64,000 nucleotides of DNA from Hymenobacter sp. YC55 (lineage in GTDB: Bacteria; Bacteroidota; Bacteroidia; Cytophagales; Hymenobacteraceae). Below are positions 40,238 through 47,698 of the stretch, piece after piece. Both the position numbers and the translations under genes were made by a program. The DNA lies in the NCBI RefSeq assembly GCF_029433095.1, contig NZ_JARNTX010000008.1, positions 1-64,000 on the forward strand, read 5' to 3'. The stretch's first letter is position 1. Every line of letters starts with the position of its first letter. Under the pieces are notes generated by a model that made no database searches, was not told where the DNA came from, and worked only from the letters and a program-made list of their open reading frames with translations.

Positions 40238-40506
40238 AATACTACAAAGGCTACTTCGGAGGGCAAGACAATTACTTCGAGTGGCATAGCAAGAACCGTG
40301 AGCCGGTGCCCTGCGCCTACTGCAAGAAGCCCTACACGCCGGCCGCGCCCAATAACCGGCACTGTGAAGGGTGTTTGCCCGCCTATCGCCACGACCAATG
40401 GCGGGACTCGCTTTCCAAAAACAGCTTCATCCGGCTGTGTCTGGGCATGACCGTGGCGGACTACATCGCGCAGCACGGCCAGGAATACTACGACTCGATG
40501 GAATAG
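40234..40506 (+). CDS. Small zinc-ribbon protein, DUF262 operon
   Basis: A 90-residue protein. CAYCKKPYTPAAPNNRHCEGC forms a four-cysteine zinc site, followed by a helical part (YRHDQWRDSLSKNSFIRLCL, GMTVADYIAQHGQEYYDSME). It is translationally coupled to DUF262 copy 2 (ATGA). It could be a DNA-binding or recruiting partner for the DUF262 pair. Confidence 0.65.
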   Translation: MKYYKGYFGGQDNYFEWHSKNREPVPCAYCKKPYTPAAPNNRHCEGCLPAYRHDQWRDSLSKNSFIRLCLGMTVADYIAQHGQEYYDSME

Positions 40507-40595
40507 CCCAACGGGGCACACAAATTCACTTCTCCCCTTCGCCATATTGCCTAGGAAAAACTGGCAGCCGCTTCTGTACTTAAATACGTACATAA

Positions 40596-40648
40596 GTGCC
40601 TGAATAACTACATTGCAATCCTTACCTTGCGTGTACTTATTCAGGCAC
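40596..40648 (+). repeat. Inverted repeat GTGCCTGAATAA
   Basis: Perfect 12 bp arms at 40596-40607 and 40637-40648, spacer 29 bp. The right arm is part of a palindromic element, so two half-operators face each other here. Confidence 0.6.
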
Positions 40649-40649
40649 A
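40628..40649 (+). promoter_or_regulatory. Palindromic element before 40662 gene
   Basis: TGCGTGTACTTATTCAGGCA plus CA, only 12 bp before the ATG, so the mRNA leader must be very short or absent. Confidence 0.55.
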
Positions 40650-40661
40650 TAATCAGCTCCA

Positions 40662-41060
40662 ATGGAAATATTTGACACGTTTTATCGGCCCGACACGCCT
40701 TCCCAGCGCTACCGGCTGATGGCCGTCACCCTGCCACCCATTGTGGCCGGCCTACTGCCCTGGATAAAGCCGCTGCACAAATGGGCGGCCAGCAAGGAAG
40801 TGATGGGCGTCGCGGCCAACCTGTGGGCCACTCTTCTCAAACTTTGGGGCACAGCCGGGCCTTATCCAAGCCCGCAGCACCTCGTGCAGGCCGGGCTGGT
40901 GCTGGTGGCGGCGGCGGCACTGCTTTCCAGCGTCAGCCTGCAAATCGGAGTACTCCGCGGCTTTGCCCCCGGCAGCCGAATGCTCCGCCTGAGCCAGTGG
41001 CTGTTAAGCATTATCGGCCTGGAACTACTGGCCCTTATCTGGGCCTGGCCGGTACGGTAA
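40662..41060 (+). CDS. Membrane protein, unknown
   Basis: A 132-residue protein with about three hydrophobic segments (AVTLPPIVAGLLPWI; LVQAGLVLVAAAALL; LLSIIGLELLALIWAW). Not recognised. It is transcribed alone and followed by a reversed CCCACTGCC element 8 bp after the stop. Confidence 0.6.
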   Translation: MEIFDTFYRPDTPSQRYRLMAVTLPPIVAGLLPWIKPLHKWAASKEVMGVAANLWATLLKLWGTAGPYPSPQHLVQAGLVLVAAAALLSSVSLQIGVLRGFAPGSRMLRLSQWLLSIIGLELLALIWAWPVR

Positions 41061-41067
41061 CAAGCAG

Positions 41068-41083
41068 GAGGCAGTGGGGAACA
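41068..41083 (-). repeat. Reversed CCCACTGCC element after 40662 gene
   Basis: GAGGCAGTGGGGAACAAG-type sequence, 8 bp after the stop codon. Confidence 0.5.
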
Positions 41084-41177
41084 AGAAAGGCCGGGGCGAT
41101 GGGTCCGGTTTTTTCGTGGCCTACAATGGCAAAATAGTGCCTTAACGGGGTTAAAAAGGGGCTTTTGGGCATTGATC

Positions 41178-41195
41178 TTGTATTACAATAAGCAC
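41178..41195 (+). promoter_or_regulatory. Palindromic element before GNAT-like gene
   Basis: TTGTATTACAATAAGCAC, 39 bp before ATG 41235, preceded by AAAAAGGGGCTTTTGGGC. Confidence 0.6.
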
Positions 41196-41234
41196 GAAGG
41201 GCAACCTCGCCCAGCGTTTATCCCCCCCTCTGTT

Positions 41235-41792
41235 ATGGCTGCTCCTTTTCACACCGCCAAAGGCCTTACCCAGCATCAACACGCCTGGTTTCTCTGGGGC
41301 CTCCAAAACAAAGTGGGCGCGTTGCAGGCCGCCCAGATGCCCGATGGCCAGGTATGGGAACAGACGTACTACATGGGCGGCACGCGGGTTGCCATATCGG
41401 ACACCGAGCGCAACACGAAAACCGACAAGAAGGGCAAGCGCCACAGCTACGGCACCGTAACTGTCGAGTTTATTGCCACCGACCCCGACCAGCAGCGCCA
41501 GGGAGCCGCCACCAACCAGTTGAACGCGCTGGCCAAGCTGGCCGACAAATGGAACATTACGCTGCGCTTGCGGGTGATGGCCCACAACTCCAGCCCGATA
41601 AATGACGAGCAGCTGACGGCGTGGTACCAAGGGCTGGGCTATACCCAACAGGACGGCCTGTATCTGAACCGCTTGCCCGTCAAGAAAACGCCCATTTCCT
41701 ATGCTGCCAATGCGGACTCCGGCTGCCGCTGGAGTCCTTTTATTCTCACTACATTCCCTTTCCAACATGGCCAATTTCTCAGTTACGCTTGA
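41235..41792 (+). CDS. GNAT-type N-acetyltransferase-like protein
   Basis: A 185-residue protein. VTVEFIATDPDQQRQGAATN carries the acetyl-CoA binding pattern (R-Q-G-A/G), followed by helix LNALAKLADKWNITLRLRV and AWYQGLGYTQQDGLYL near the C-terminus, as in GNAT enzymes. The N-terminal strand pair (TYYMGGTRVAISDTERN) also fits. The substrate is unknown. ATG 41235 follows a palindromic element. Its 3' end overlaps the next gene by 26 bp. Confidence 0.7.
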   Translation: MAAPFHTAKGLTQHQHAWFLWGLQNKVGALQAAQMPDGQVWEQTYYMGGTRVAISDTERNTKTDKKGKRHSYGTVTVEFIATDPDQQRQGAATNQLNALAKLADKWNITLRLRVMAHNSSPINDEQLTAWYQGLGYTQQDGLYLNRLPVKKTPISYAANADSGCRWSPFILTTFPFQHGQFLSYA

Positions 41793-42012
41793 CTTTATTG
41801 CCCTGAGCACCACGCCCGCACCGCGGCAAACGGACTTGCTGTTTTTCAACGCGGCGCAGGGCCCACGCCAGCAGTACGCCCGGGGATGGGTGGAACTGGG
41901 CGGGGAGGTAGTGCTCATCGAGGCGCAGTGGAAGCCCACGCACTACGCGCACGTGCCCGACTTCAACGCGGCCGCCGAACAGGCCACCAGTGGGCTGGGA
42001 AAGGCGAAATAA
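41767..42012 (+). CDS. Small hypothetical protein overlapping the GNAT-like gene
   Basis: An 81-residue protein (MANFSVTLDFIALSTTPAPR; GWVELGGEVVLIEAQWKP). The start overlaps the GNAT-like gene by 26 bp in another frame, so translation is probably coupled. Unknown function; it may be a cognate partner of the acetyltransferase, which is inference from overlap only. Confidence 0.5.
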   Translation: MANFSVTLDFIALSTTPAPRQTDLLFFNAAQGPRQQYARGWVELGGEVVLIEAQWKPTHYAHVPDFNAAAEQATSGLGKAK

Positions 42013-42051
42013 ACTGCCGCTACAAGCTGATAAACGGGTTTCTGGTCTGGT

Positions 42052-42071
42052 TTATGTATCTGTATACGCAC
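42052..42071 (+). promoter_or_regulatory. Palindromic element before 42120 gene
   Basis: TTATGTATCTGTATACGCAC, 48 bp before the ATG, preceded by AAACGGGTTTCTGG. Confidence 0.7.
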
Positions 42072-42119
42072 GGCTATTAGGTCGGAAACCTGGTTTTTCA
42101 CTCTTACTTGCCCTTGGTT

Positions 42120-42368
42120 ATGGAAATGCTCGATGGTACTTACGATGGTGGTGGGGATGGTTTCGATGATGGTTTTGGCCACAACGACGTAGACCACTCG
42201 GACGACGGGCAGGACCCTTACACAGTGGACCCCTACGACCGGCACGATGAACCGCACGACGACTACGAGTACCCGCAGCAGGAGGAGTACGAGAACGACG
42301 CTGACAACTTCGAGAGCAATCAGCTGGCCCTCGATAACGACATGGACTTCGGCGGCGACGACTACTAG
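42120..42368 (+). CDS. Extremely acidic Asp/Glu-rich protein
   Basis: An 82-residue protein with roughly 40 percent Asp and Glu and few basic residues (DGGGDGFDDGFGHNDVDHSD, then PHDDYEYPQQEEYENDADNF). It is very likely disordered or a DNA mimic. On mobile elements, such proteins can block restriction enzymes or repressors; no specific family (Ocr, ArdA) is recognisable. It has its own palindromic element. Confidence 0.6.
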   Translation: MEMLDGTYDGGGDGFDDGFGHNDVDHSDDGQDPYTVDPYDRHDEPHDDYEYPQQEEYENDADNFESNQLALDNDMDFGGDDY

Positions 42369-42424
42369 CGCTAAGGCGGGGGGCCTGCTGGCTCCCCCAC
42401 CCCTGCCGGTGCTTTCCCATTCTT

Positions 42425-42444
42425 TTCCCCACTGCCTGTTTTTT
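42425..42444 (+). repeat. CCCACTGCC leader element, 42445 gene
   Basis: TTCCCCACTGCCTGTTTTTT runs directly into ATG 42445. Confidence 0.65.
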
Positions 42445-42618
42445 ATGCCCCACCAGACCACTCCTACCCCGGCCGCGACGCCCGGCACCTTTGAGGCGGC
42501 CCAGGCCGCTTATGATGCGGCTTACGAGGCTGCCCGCGCTGCCAACAACGGCCGCAAGCCCAAGCGCCGGGCCGTGCTGGCCATTGCGCTAAGACCCTTC
42601 CTGAGCAAGAAGCCATAG
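42445..42618 (+). CDS. 57-residue helical protein
   Basis: MPHQTTPTPAATPGTFEAAQ, an Ala-rich helix (AAYDAAYEAARAANNG) and a basic end (RKPKRRAVLAIALRPFLSKK). It is supported mainly by the leader element, which directly abuts the start. Function unknown. The next gene starts 9 bp later. Confidence 0.55.
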   Translation: MPHQTTPTPAATPGTFEAAQAAYDAAYEAARAANNGRKPKRRAVLAIALRPFLSKKP

Positions 42619-42627
42619 CGCCCGATT

Positions 42628-43008
42628 ATGAATGCGACTCTTATCCTACCGAGCGGGGAAACCAGCGTGCTCACCGAGCAGCAGTTGTTTGATTTGGGCG
42701 TGCGCCGGCCGTTGCTCCTGGGCTTGCCGGTGCTATGCGCCGACATGGATCAGGCCGCGCGCGTACTGGGCTTTGCCAGCGCTCAAACCCTGGCGCAGAA
42801 CGGGCGGTACGTGGTTTACGCGGGCCTGGAAATGCTGGCTGGGGTAACCTGCCCGTGGCCGACCTTCAACCTCGTAGCGCAGGCGTATTTGCGGGCCCTG
42901 GGCACGCTCAACTGCCAGCCCTGCCCTATCGGCCCGGTCCTGGTGATTGAAAACGTGCCGGTGGCTGAGGCGCAGCAAGTCGGCCAGAACTACTCACTCG
43001 TGTTCTAA
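42628..43008 (+). CDS. Hypothetical protein
   Basis: A 126-residue soluble protein with an early helix (LTEQQLFDLGVRRPLLLGLP) and later strands (GRYVVYAGLEMLAGVT; GPVLVIENVPVAEAQQVG). Not recognised. It lies in a tight plus-strand operon (9 bp after the 42445 gene and 17 bp before the ASCH-like gene). Confidence 0.6.
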   Translation: MNATLILPSGETSVLTEQQLFDLGVRRPLLLGLPVLCADMDQAARVLGFASAQTLAQNGRYVVYAGLEMLAGVTCPWPTFNLVAQAYLRALGTLNCQPCPIGPVLVIENVPVAEAQQVGQNYSLVF

Positions 43009-43025
43009 TTCACATTCCCTACTTT

Positions 43026-43451
43026 ATGAACCTGCCTTTCTCCGACCAATTATTGCTGCCCATCCAGCAGGGCATCAAAATCCACACCTTCCGCGCCAAA
43101 AACCGCTGGCGGGCCGGAATGTCCATTCACTTCTACGCCCGCAACCGCCAGCCGGGAATGTATCTGTTCTACCCCATCCGGCCGGTAGTATCAACTCAGG
43201 AGGCGGAGCTTAACGCCGAGGGGATGCACGTGGACGGCCGCCGCTTGGAGGGCGCGGAGCTGGAGTTATTCGCCCAGCGCGACGGCTTCGCCACGGCCGC
43301 GGATTTCCTGGCCTTTTTTGTTGGTCGCCCCCTCCCTATCGTTGGGCAGCTCATTCACTGGACTTCGGCCCGCTACGAGGCTGCCACCGTGGCCACTGTA
43401 CCGGCCCGACTCGCAGAGTTGGCGGCGGAACGTCTGTCGTTGACTGCCTGA
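43026..43451 (+). CDS. ASCH/PUA-like domain protein
   Basis: A 141-residue protein. The pattern QGIKIHTFRAKNRWRAGMSI, LYPI-type strands, DGFATAADFLAFFVGR and GQLIHWTSARYE fits ASCH-like proteins that are frequent in Bacteroidota phages. ASCH folds bind RNA or modified nucleotides; some members act as amidohydrolases. It overlaps the next gene at TGATG (1 bp shared), so translation is coupled. Confidence 0.65.
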   Translation: MNLPFSDQLLLPIQQGIKIHTFRAKNRWRAGMSIHFYARNRQPGMYLFYPIRPVVSTQEAELNAEGMHVDGRRLEGAELELFAQRDGFATAADFLAFFVGRPLPIVGQLIHWTSARYEAATVATVPARLAELAAERLSLTA

Positions 43452-43996
43452 TGCCAGCTGCACTAAAGGTAGCCCACGGCTTCACCCACGCTGACTTGGT
43501 ACTAATTGCCTACCGTTGGGTGCTGCGCTCAGGCGGGGCCGCCGTTGCCTTTCGCGAGCTGTCCACGATAGCGATGGAAAAACCCGACGTGCTGGGCATC
43601 GGCGGCACGGTGTCCAGTATTTTGATTGAGTGTAAAATCTCCCGTTCCGACTTCCTGGCCGACCGTAAAAAAGCGTGGCGCGTCAATTTGTCGATGGGCA
43701 TGGGTGGCCACCGCATCTACTGCGCCCCCGAGGGCCTGCTACGGTTGGAGGAGTTGCCTGATAAGTGGGCGCTGCTGAGCGTCGCGGCCAGTGTCAAATG
43801 CACGCTCAGCTACCGACCCGATCCGGCGTGGCCCCGCGCCGTATTTTTCTGCCACCGTTTCGCTCAGGAGCGCAATGAGCGCGGCGAAGCCACAGTTATG
43901 CTTTCGGCCCTGCGGCGGCTACAGGGGTTGGGCTTAGTGGAAAGGATTTACGATGCCTCCGCCCGGGCCGGGGCCCCTGCCCTGCTCGACACCTAG
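43451..43996 (+). CDS. PD-(D/E)XK-like nuclease, MmcB-type
   Basis: A 181-residue protein. PDVLGIGGTVSSILIECKIS (D...ExK) followed by RSDFLADRKKAWR is the core of a PD-(D/E)XK fold, and GHRIYCAPEGLLRLEELPDK supports the same family. Related small proteins occur in phages and DNA-repair clusters. The C-terminal part (SALRRLQGLGLVERIYDAS) is helical. It is the last gene of the 42445-43996 operon. Start ATG 43451 shares its A with the upstream stop. Confidence 0.65.
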   Translation: MPAALKVAHGFTHADLVLIAYRWVLRSGGAAVAFRELSTIAMEKPDVLGIGGTVSSILIECKISRSDFLADRKKAWRVNLSMGMGGHRIYCAPEGLLRLEELPDKWALLSVAASVKCTLSYRPDPAWPRAVFFCHRFAQERNERGEATVMLSALRRLQGLGLVERIYDASARAGAPALLDT

Positions 43997-44169
43997 AATC
44001 TGGCGGCCAACCACCTATTCCTTTTCCCGTTAGAATACAAAGACTCCCGCGCTCGTCAGATAGCAGCACAGGCGGTGATTAGCAGAACCACGATGGGCGG
44101 CGGTGAGCACGGCCGGTACTGATGAGGTCTGAGTGATAGGTATTCAGCAGTGTGCTTAAAACAAAGGGT
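43997..44169. other. Junction region before the partition module
   Basis: No gene seen. Base composition changes here from GC-rich accessory DNA to the AT-rich region before parA, so this may be the boundary of a separate replicon module. Confidence 0.4.
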
Positions 44170-44438
44170 GAGGTTATAATCATTAATTAAAAGAAATTCT
44201 TAATACTAATAAAAATCATTAAAAGAAAGTCATTATAGTAATGATTTTAATGAAAGTAAATCATATTTTTCTTATTCAGACTGAAAAGATTGTCAATACA
44301 ATACTGAATGATATTATGTATCATCATTCAATGTATTTCTGGAATGAAACTCCTTATATTTGGCTCATTGAGCCAATGAAATGCCTGAAACTCTTGAGTT
44401 TCTTGATAATCATTTAATCATTTAAAGTCCTGAAAGGA
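44170..44438 (+). promoter_or_regulatory. AT-rich iteron-like region upstream of parA
   Basis: It contains AATCATT at 44178, 44214, 44408 and 44416, its complement AATGATT near 44240, the palindrome TCATTATAGTAATGA (44230-44244) and the palindrome GAAACTCTTGAGTTTC (44387-44402), 36 bp before the parA start. Such clusters are typical of centromere (parS/parC) sites and operators bound by the ParB-like partner. An origin of replication is an alternative. Confidence 0.6.
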
Positions 44439-45200
44439 ATGAAAGTAATAGCCATAAGCAACCACAAAGGTGGTGTTGGTAAGACAGTTACGGCTGTCAG
44501 CATAGCCGCAGCGCTGCACGTAATCCACCAACAGCGGGTGTTGCTCGTTGACGCTGACCCCCAGGGCAATGCTACTACCCACCTGCTAGGAGATGATGTA
44601 GTTTTTGATGATTACCTGGGCACTGCCATCATCGACAAGGATATTTTGCCAGCTGTTGTGAGTACTCCTTCGGGCGTGGACCTAGTGCCAGCTGACGCCC
44701 GGCTTGATGTTGATGAGCAAGTAATCGAACGCCAGAAGGAGTGGCGGCTGCGGCTCAAGCAAGCATTAACCACCGCTGATGAGCACTACGACTACGTGAT
44801 TATTGACTGCCCGCCGGCCTTAAAAACCTATACCATGATGGCCCTTGTTGCCGCTGATGCCTACTTGGTACCGACGCAACCGGAGAAGCCGTCCAAGGAT
44901 GGACTGAACCGGGTTATCGACTTTGCCGAGCAAATGCAGCAAACGTTGAATCCGAGGTTGAAGCTGCTGGGCATTGCCGTTACCCGCTATCACAAAAAGC
45001 TGCGTAACGGCCATCACGATAAAATGATAAACCTGATGCGCGAGAAATATGGTGAGGAAATGATGCTTCCCACCATCCGGCAGGACATTCAAGTGCTAAA
45101 TGCCTTTGATGGCGCAACCACTATTTTCAATCTTGCGCCAACCGCCAACGCCACGCAAGACTACACGACCTTGGCTGCAACCGTGCTGGAGCGCCTGTAA
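44439..45200 (+). CDS. parA: ParA-type partition ATPase
   Basis: A 253-residue ATPase that moves plasmid copies to daughter cells. Deviant Walker A NHKGGVGKT with the signature Lys, then VLLVDADPQGNATTHL and YDYVIIDCPPAL. It lacks an N-terminal HTH, so it is a short (type Ib-like) ParA, consistent with a small non-ParB partner downstream. ATG 44439 follows AT-rich centromere-like DNA. The partner gene starts 35 bp after its stop. Confidence 0.95.
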   Translation: MKVIAISNHKGGVGKTVTAVSIAAALHVIHQQRVLLVDADPQGNATTHLLGDDVVFDDYLGTAIIDKDILPAVVSTPSGVDLVPADARLDVDEQVIERQKEWRLRLKQALTTADEHYDYVIIDCPPALKTYTMMALVAADAYLVPTQPEKPSKDGLNRVIDFAEQMQQTLNPRLKLLGIAVTRYHKKLRNGHHDKMINLMREKYGEEMMLPTIRQDIQVLNAFDGATTIFNLAPTANATQDYTTLAATVLERL

Positions 45201-45235
45201 AGAAGCCCGATTATTCAATTCATTACCTACGGATC

Positions 45236-45565
45236 ATGAGTAACGAAAACACGAAGAAGGCCAACAGCGCGTTGTTGGGCGCAACCGAGCCAGTAGTCCC
45301 CAAAGCCGCCGAAAAGAAGTTCGGCGGTGCGAAAGCCGCGAAGCCCACGGCAGCCACCAAGGCCCCCGTGACTGAGGAGGAGGATAAGAAGCACGCCTTC
45401 TCGTCCACGATTACAACCGAGAACAAACGCCGCTTTGCGAACTACCAGGCCAACAAGCCCGGAAGAAAGGGCACTGCGACGACCGACGTGTTGAACGCAG
45501 CCCTTGCTATGTTCTTCGACGCGAACACGAAATACGCCGATAAGGACCCCGACAACGACGAATAG
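45236..45565 (+). CDS. Putative ParB-like centromere-binding partner (RHH type)
   Basis: A 109-residue protein. A disordered Lys/Ala-rich N-terminus (GGAKAAKPTAATKAPVTEEE) is followed by HAFSSTITTENKRRFANYQA and TTDVLNAALAMFFD, a strand-helix-helix pattern suited to a ribbon-helix-helix DNA-binding domain. Position directly after a short ParA supports its role as the centromere-binding adaptor. Domain assignment is by eye only. Confidence 0.65.
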   Translation: MSNENTKKANSALLGATEPVVPKAAEKKFGGAKAAKPTAATKAPVTEEEDKKHAFSSTITTENKRRFANYQANKPGRKGTATTDVLNAALAMFFDANTKYADKDPDNDE

Positions 45566-45580
45566 CGGCAGCAGATTAAA

Positions 45581-45646
45581 GCCCGCGAGAATCGCGTATT
45601 TGGTTGCCGACTTGAACTAAGGGCAGAATACGCGATTCTCGCGGGC
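45581..45646 (+). repeat. Perfect 20 bp inverted repeat after par genes
   Basis: The left arm GCCCGCGAGAATCGCGTATT (45581-45600) and right arm (45627-45646) pair perfectly across 26 nt, followed by ACTTTT. It could be a terminator for the par operon or a protein-binding site. It lies 11 bp before the dif-like palindrome. Confidence 0.75.
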
Positions 45647-45657
45647 ACTTTTAGGCA

Positions 45658-45698
45658 ATTATTGGTTCCCATAATCGAACATTATGGGAACCAATAAT
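45658..45698 (+). other. dif/XerCD-like recombination site
   Basis: 18 bp arms around CGAAC are perfectly inverted. The inner part reads GGTTCCCATAA, TCGAACA, TTATGGGAACC (45664-45692): two 11 bp arms with CATAA/TTATG next to a 7 bp centre, as in dif and plasmid cer/psi-type sites. The tyrosine recombinase starts 87 bp further on. Probably the crossover site for plasmid-dimer resolution or for integration. Confidence 0.65.
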
Positions 45699-45784
45699 CT
45701 TATCTTTGCTAAGCCAGCTCAAAAAAGCCTCTCTGGGTGGAGTATGAGCCGCTTATTCACAGTCGAACCAATTTGCTTTTCCTC

Positions 45785-46786
45785 ATGGCTACTTCCAATT
45801 CACGGGCTGCCGGTAGTAGGGTAGGGGCCCCCGCCAAAGCCAAACAAATGGGCTCCGCCGCCGAGCGGTACCGCGACCGGGGCCAGCAGGGCGCGACCAA
45901 CACGCACCTGGCCACCGCAGCAGACCTACGTAGCTTTGAGGAATTTTGCAAGGAGCATGGGCTAAAGCCGTACCCGGCTAGCCTTAGCACGCTCAGTGAC
46001 TACGTAGCCTACCTTGCCGACAAACCGCGCAAGCTCGCCACTATCCAGCGACACGTGGCTTCCATCCAGCGGCAACACCGCTTACGTCGGCTCAAATCTG
46101 CGGGTGGCACGCCCGCCTTTCTTGACGTGATGCAGGGCATTGCCAGAACACTGGGCACGAAGCAAAAACAGGCCCCGGCCTTCAGCGTCGAACACCTCAA
46201 ATCGTGCATCAAGGCCTTGGACCTGAACACTACCGCCGGCCTACGTGACCGGGCGATACTGCTGCTAGGTTTTGCCGGGGCGTTTCGGCGGTCGGAGCTA
46301 GTAGGCATCGACCTAGAACATATGGAGCTGGACCCGGAGGCGCTCGTAATAAGGCTGGGCCGCACCAAAACCAACCAGACGGGAGCTGCCGAGGAAAAGG
46401 TCTTTTTTTACGCCCAAGACGAGCTTTTTTGCCCCATTCGCGCCTATTTGGACTGGCTGCACCAGCTAGACGGACGTACCACGGGCCCATTGTTCGTAGG
46501 CCTCAGCAAGAGCCATACTAAAGGCCAGGGCAAGCTCACAATGCAGCGGCTTTCGGCTAAGAGCGTTAACACGATAGTAGGCCGGCACCTGGGGGTTGAC
46601 AGTAACAAGCAGCGCTATACGGCGCACTCGTTTCGCTCCTCGTTCATCACCACGGCCAAGCTGGCGGGCCAGAACAACGACTTTATCCGCAACCAAACCA
46701 AACACAAAACCGACGCCATTCTAGCTCGCTATACCCGGCTTGATAACGTGAAAGCCTATAATGCGGGCAAAGCCCTGGGTCTATAA
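45785..46786 (+). CDS. Tyrosine recombinase/integrase
   Basis: A 333-residue recombinase. The N-terminal SAM-like core-binding domain covers about residues 45-120. Catalytic residues are Arg168 (AFRRSEL), His281 and Arg284 (HSFRSSF), His307 (QTKHKT) and the nucleophile Tyr316 (ARYTRL). The length and arrangement suit XerC/D-like or plasmid resolvase enzymes. ATG 45785 is the first ATG after the dif-like site; a GTG at 45737 would extend it by 16 residues. Confidence 0.92.
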   Translation: MATSNSRAAGSRVGAPAKAKQMGSAAERYRDRGQQGATNTHLATAADLRSFEEFCKEHGLKPYPASLSTLSDYVAYLADKPRKLATIQRHVASIQRQHRLRRLKSAGGTPAFLDVMQGIARTLGTKQKQAPAFSVEHLKSCIKALDLNTTAGLRDRAILLLGFAGAFRRSELVGIDLEHMELDPEALVIRLGRTKTNQTGAAEEKVFFYAQDELFCPIRAYLDWLHQLDGRTTGPLFVGLSKSHTKGQGKLTMQRLSAKSVNTIVGRHLGVDSNKQRYTAHSFRSSFITTAKLAGQNNDFIRNQTKHKTDAILARYTRLDNVKAYNAGKALGL

Positions 46787-47149
46787 TTCACGCCTTCTAA
46801 TAGCCGCGCTGCCAATGTTTACTCTGGCATATCTACCCCTGTGCCGTCGAGCGAGGCCTGGATTGCCAGGGTACCCCGACCTTTAGCCACCTTACGATTG
46901 AACAGATGGCAGGGCACCGGAAGGACTAAGCCAGTTACGAGCTGCCAACCATCAGGATGGTAGTGCAGTGGGTTGGCTGGTGGGTCTACCAACTGGAAAA
47001 CAACCGTCTGTAGGCAGTGGGGAAAAGAAGGGACTGGGGGTGTAACATAAAAGTGGAAAAAGGCTGTTTTTAGCCGTTCTAGGCGGGCTTATTGCTCTTA
47101 CTGTAGTATGCCAGCCTGCGTCTGACCAATCATTTTGCCCTCTGTTCCC
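46787..47149. other. Region without intact gene
   Basis: About 360 bp. A plus-strand frame near 46877-46918 reads FSHLTIEQMAGHRKD before a stop and ASYELPTIRM after it, which looks like the C-terminus of a lost gene that I cannot identify. A reversed CCCACTGCC element (AGGCAGTGGGGAAAAG) lies at about 47012-47027, and a degenerate promoter-like stretch (AAAAAGGCTGTTTTTAG) at about 47056. Confidence 0.4.
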
Positions 47150-47698
47150 ATGCCCGCTAAGCCCTTTTTTGTTCTAGCAATCCGAGTTGATAAGCTCACC
47201 AATTCCCTTGAGCTAGCGTCAACCGGCGAGTCGTTCGTCACAACACTCACCCGTCTTACTGCTAAAGATGCGGGGGCTCTCACCGGCAAGTGGGTGTTCA
47301 ACTGGCAGCGGGAGGCGCGGCAGCGCGGGCGGGAAATGTACCAACTAACCACGGTTCAGCAGCCGGGCGTCGTGCAGGGTCTTTTGAGTGTTGAACGCAA
47401 GAGTGACCACGTATTCATGCACCTCGTAGAAGTAGCCGGGAGTAACCGGGGAGCCAATCGGGTGTACCGGGGCGTATTGGGAAATCTGGTAGCTTTTGCC
47501 TGTAAGCTATCCTTTGAGAGCAAGTTTGAGGGCTTCGTTGCTTTCGATGCCAAAACCAAGCTGATTACCCACTACAAAAACGTGTTAGGCGCCACGCAAA
47601 TCGGCAACCTTCGTATGGTAATTGAAACCGAACCCGCCTCTACTCTTGTTTTAACTTACTTTAAAGACTTTTTTCTTAATCCTTCTTCGCATGAATAA
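47150..47698 (+). CDS. Hypothetical Bacteroidota protein, possible GNAT-fold toxin-like
   Basis: A 182-residue protein. The pattern FMHLVEVAGSNRGANRVYRG, LVAFACKLSFESKFEGFVAF and HYKNVLGATQIGNLRMVI resembles a widespread family of small Bacteroidota proteins that read like degenerate acyltransferases. It overlaps a 60-residue acidic or charged partner by 8 bp, a layout shared with toxin-antitoxin pairs. The enzymatic role is unproven. Confidence 0.55.
   Translation: MPAKPFFVLAIRVDKLTNSLELASTGESFVTTLTRLTAKDAGALTGKWVFNWQREARQRGREMYQLTTVQQPGVVQGLLSVERKSDHVFMHLVEVAGSNRGANRVYRGVLGNLVAFACKLSFESKFEGFVAFDAKTKLITHYKNVLGATQIGNLRMVIETEPASTLVLTYFKDFFLNPSSHE

Noticed and set aside
44170..44438. CRISPR-like array
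   Set aside because: The AATCATT repeats are short and unevenly spaced, with no unique spacers of constant length; no cas genes are present anywhere in the window.
46877..46960. Fragment FSHLTIEQMAGHRKD/ASYELPTIRM as an integrase or transposase end
   Set aside because: Too short to assign; resemblance to GH--T--Y of tyrosine recombinases is not sufficient.
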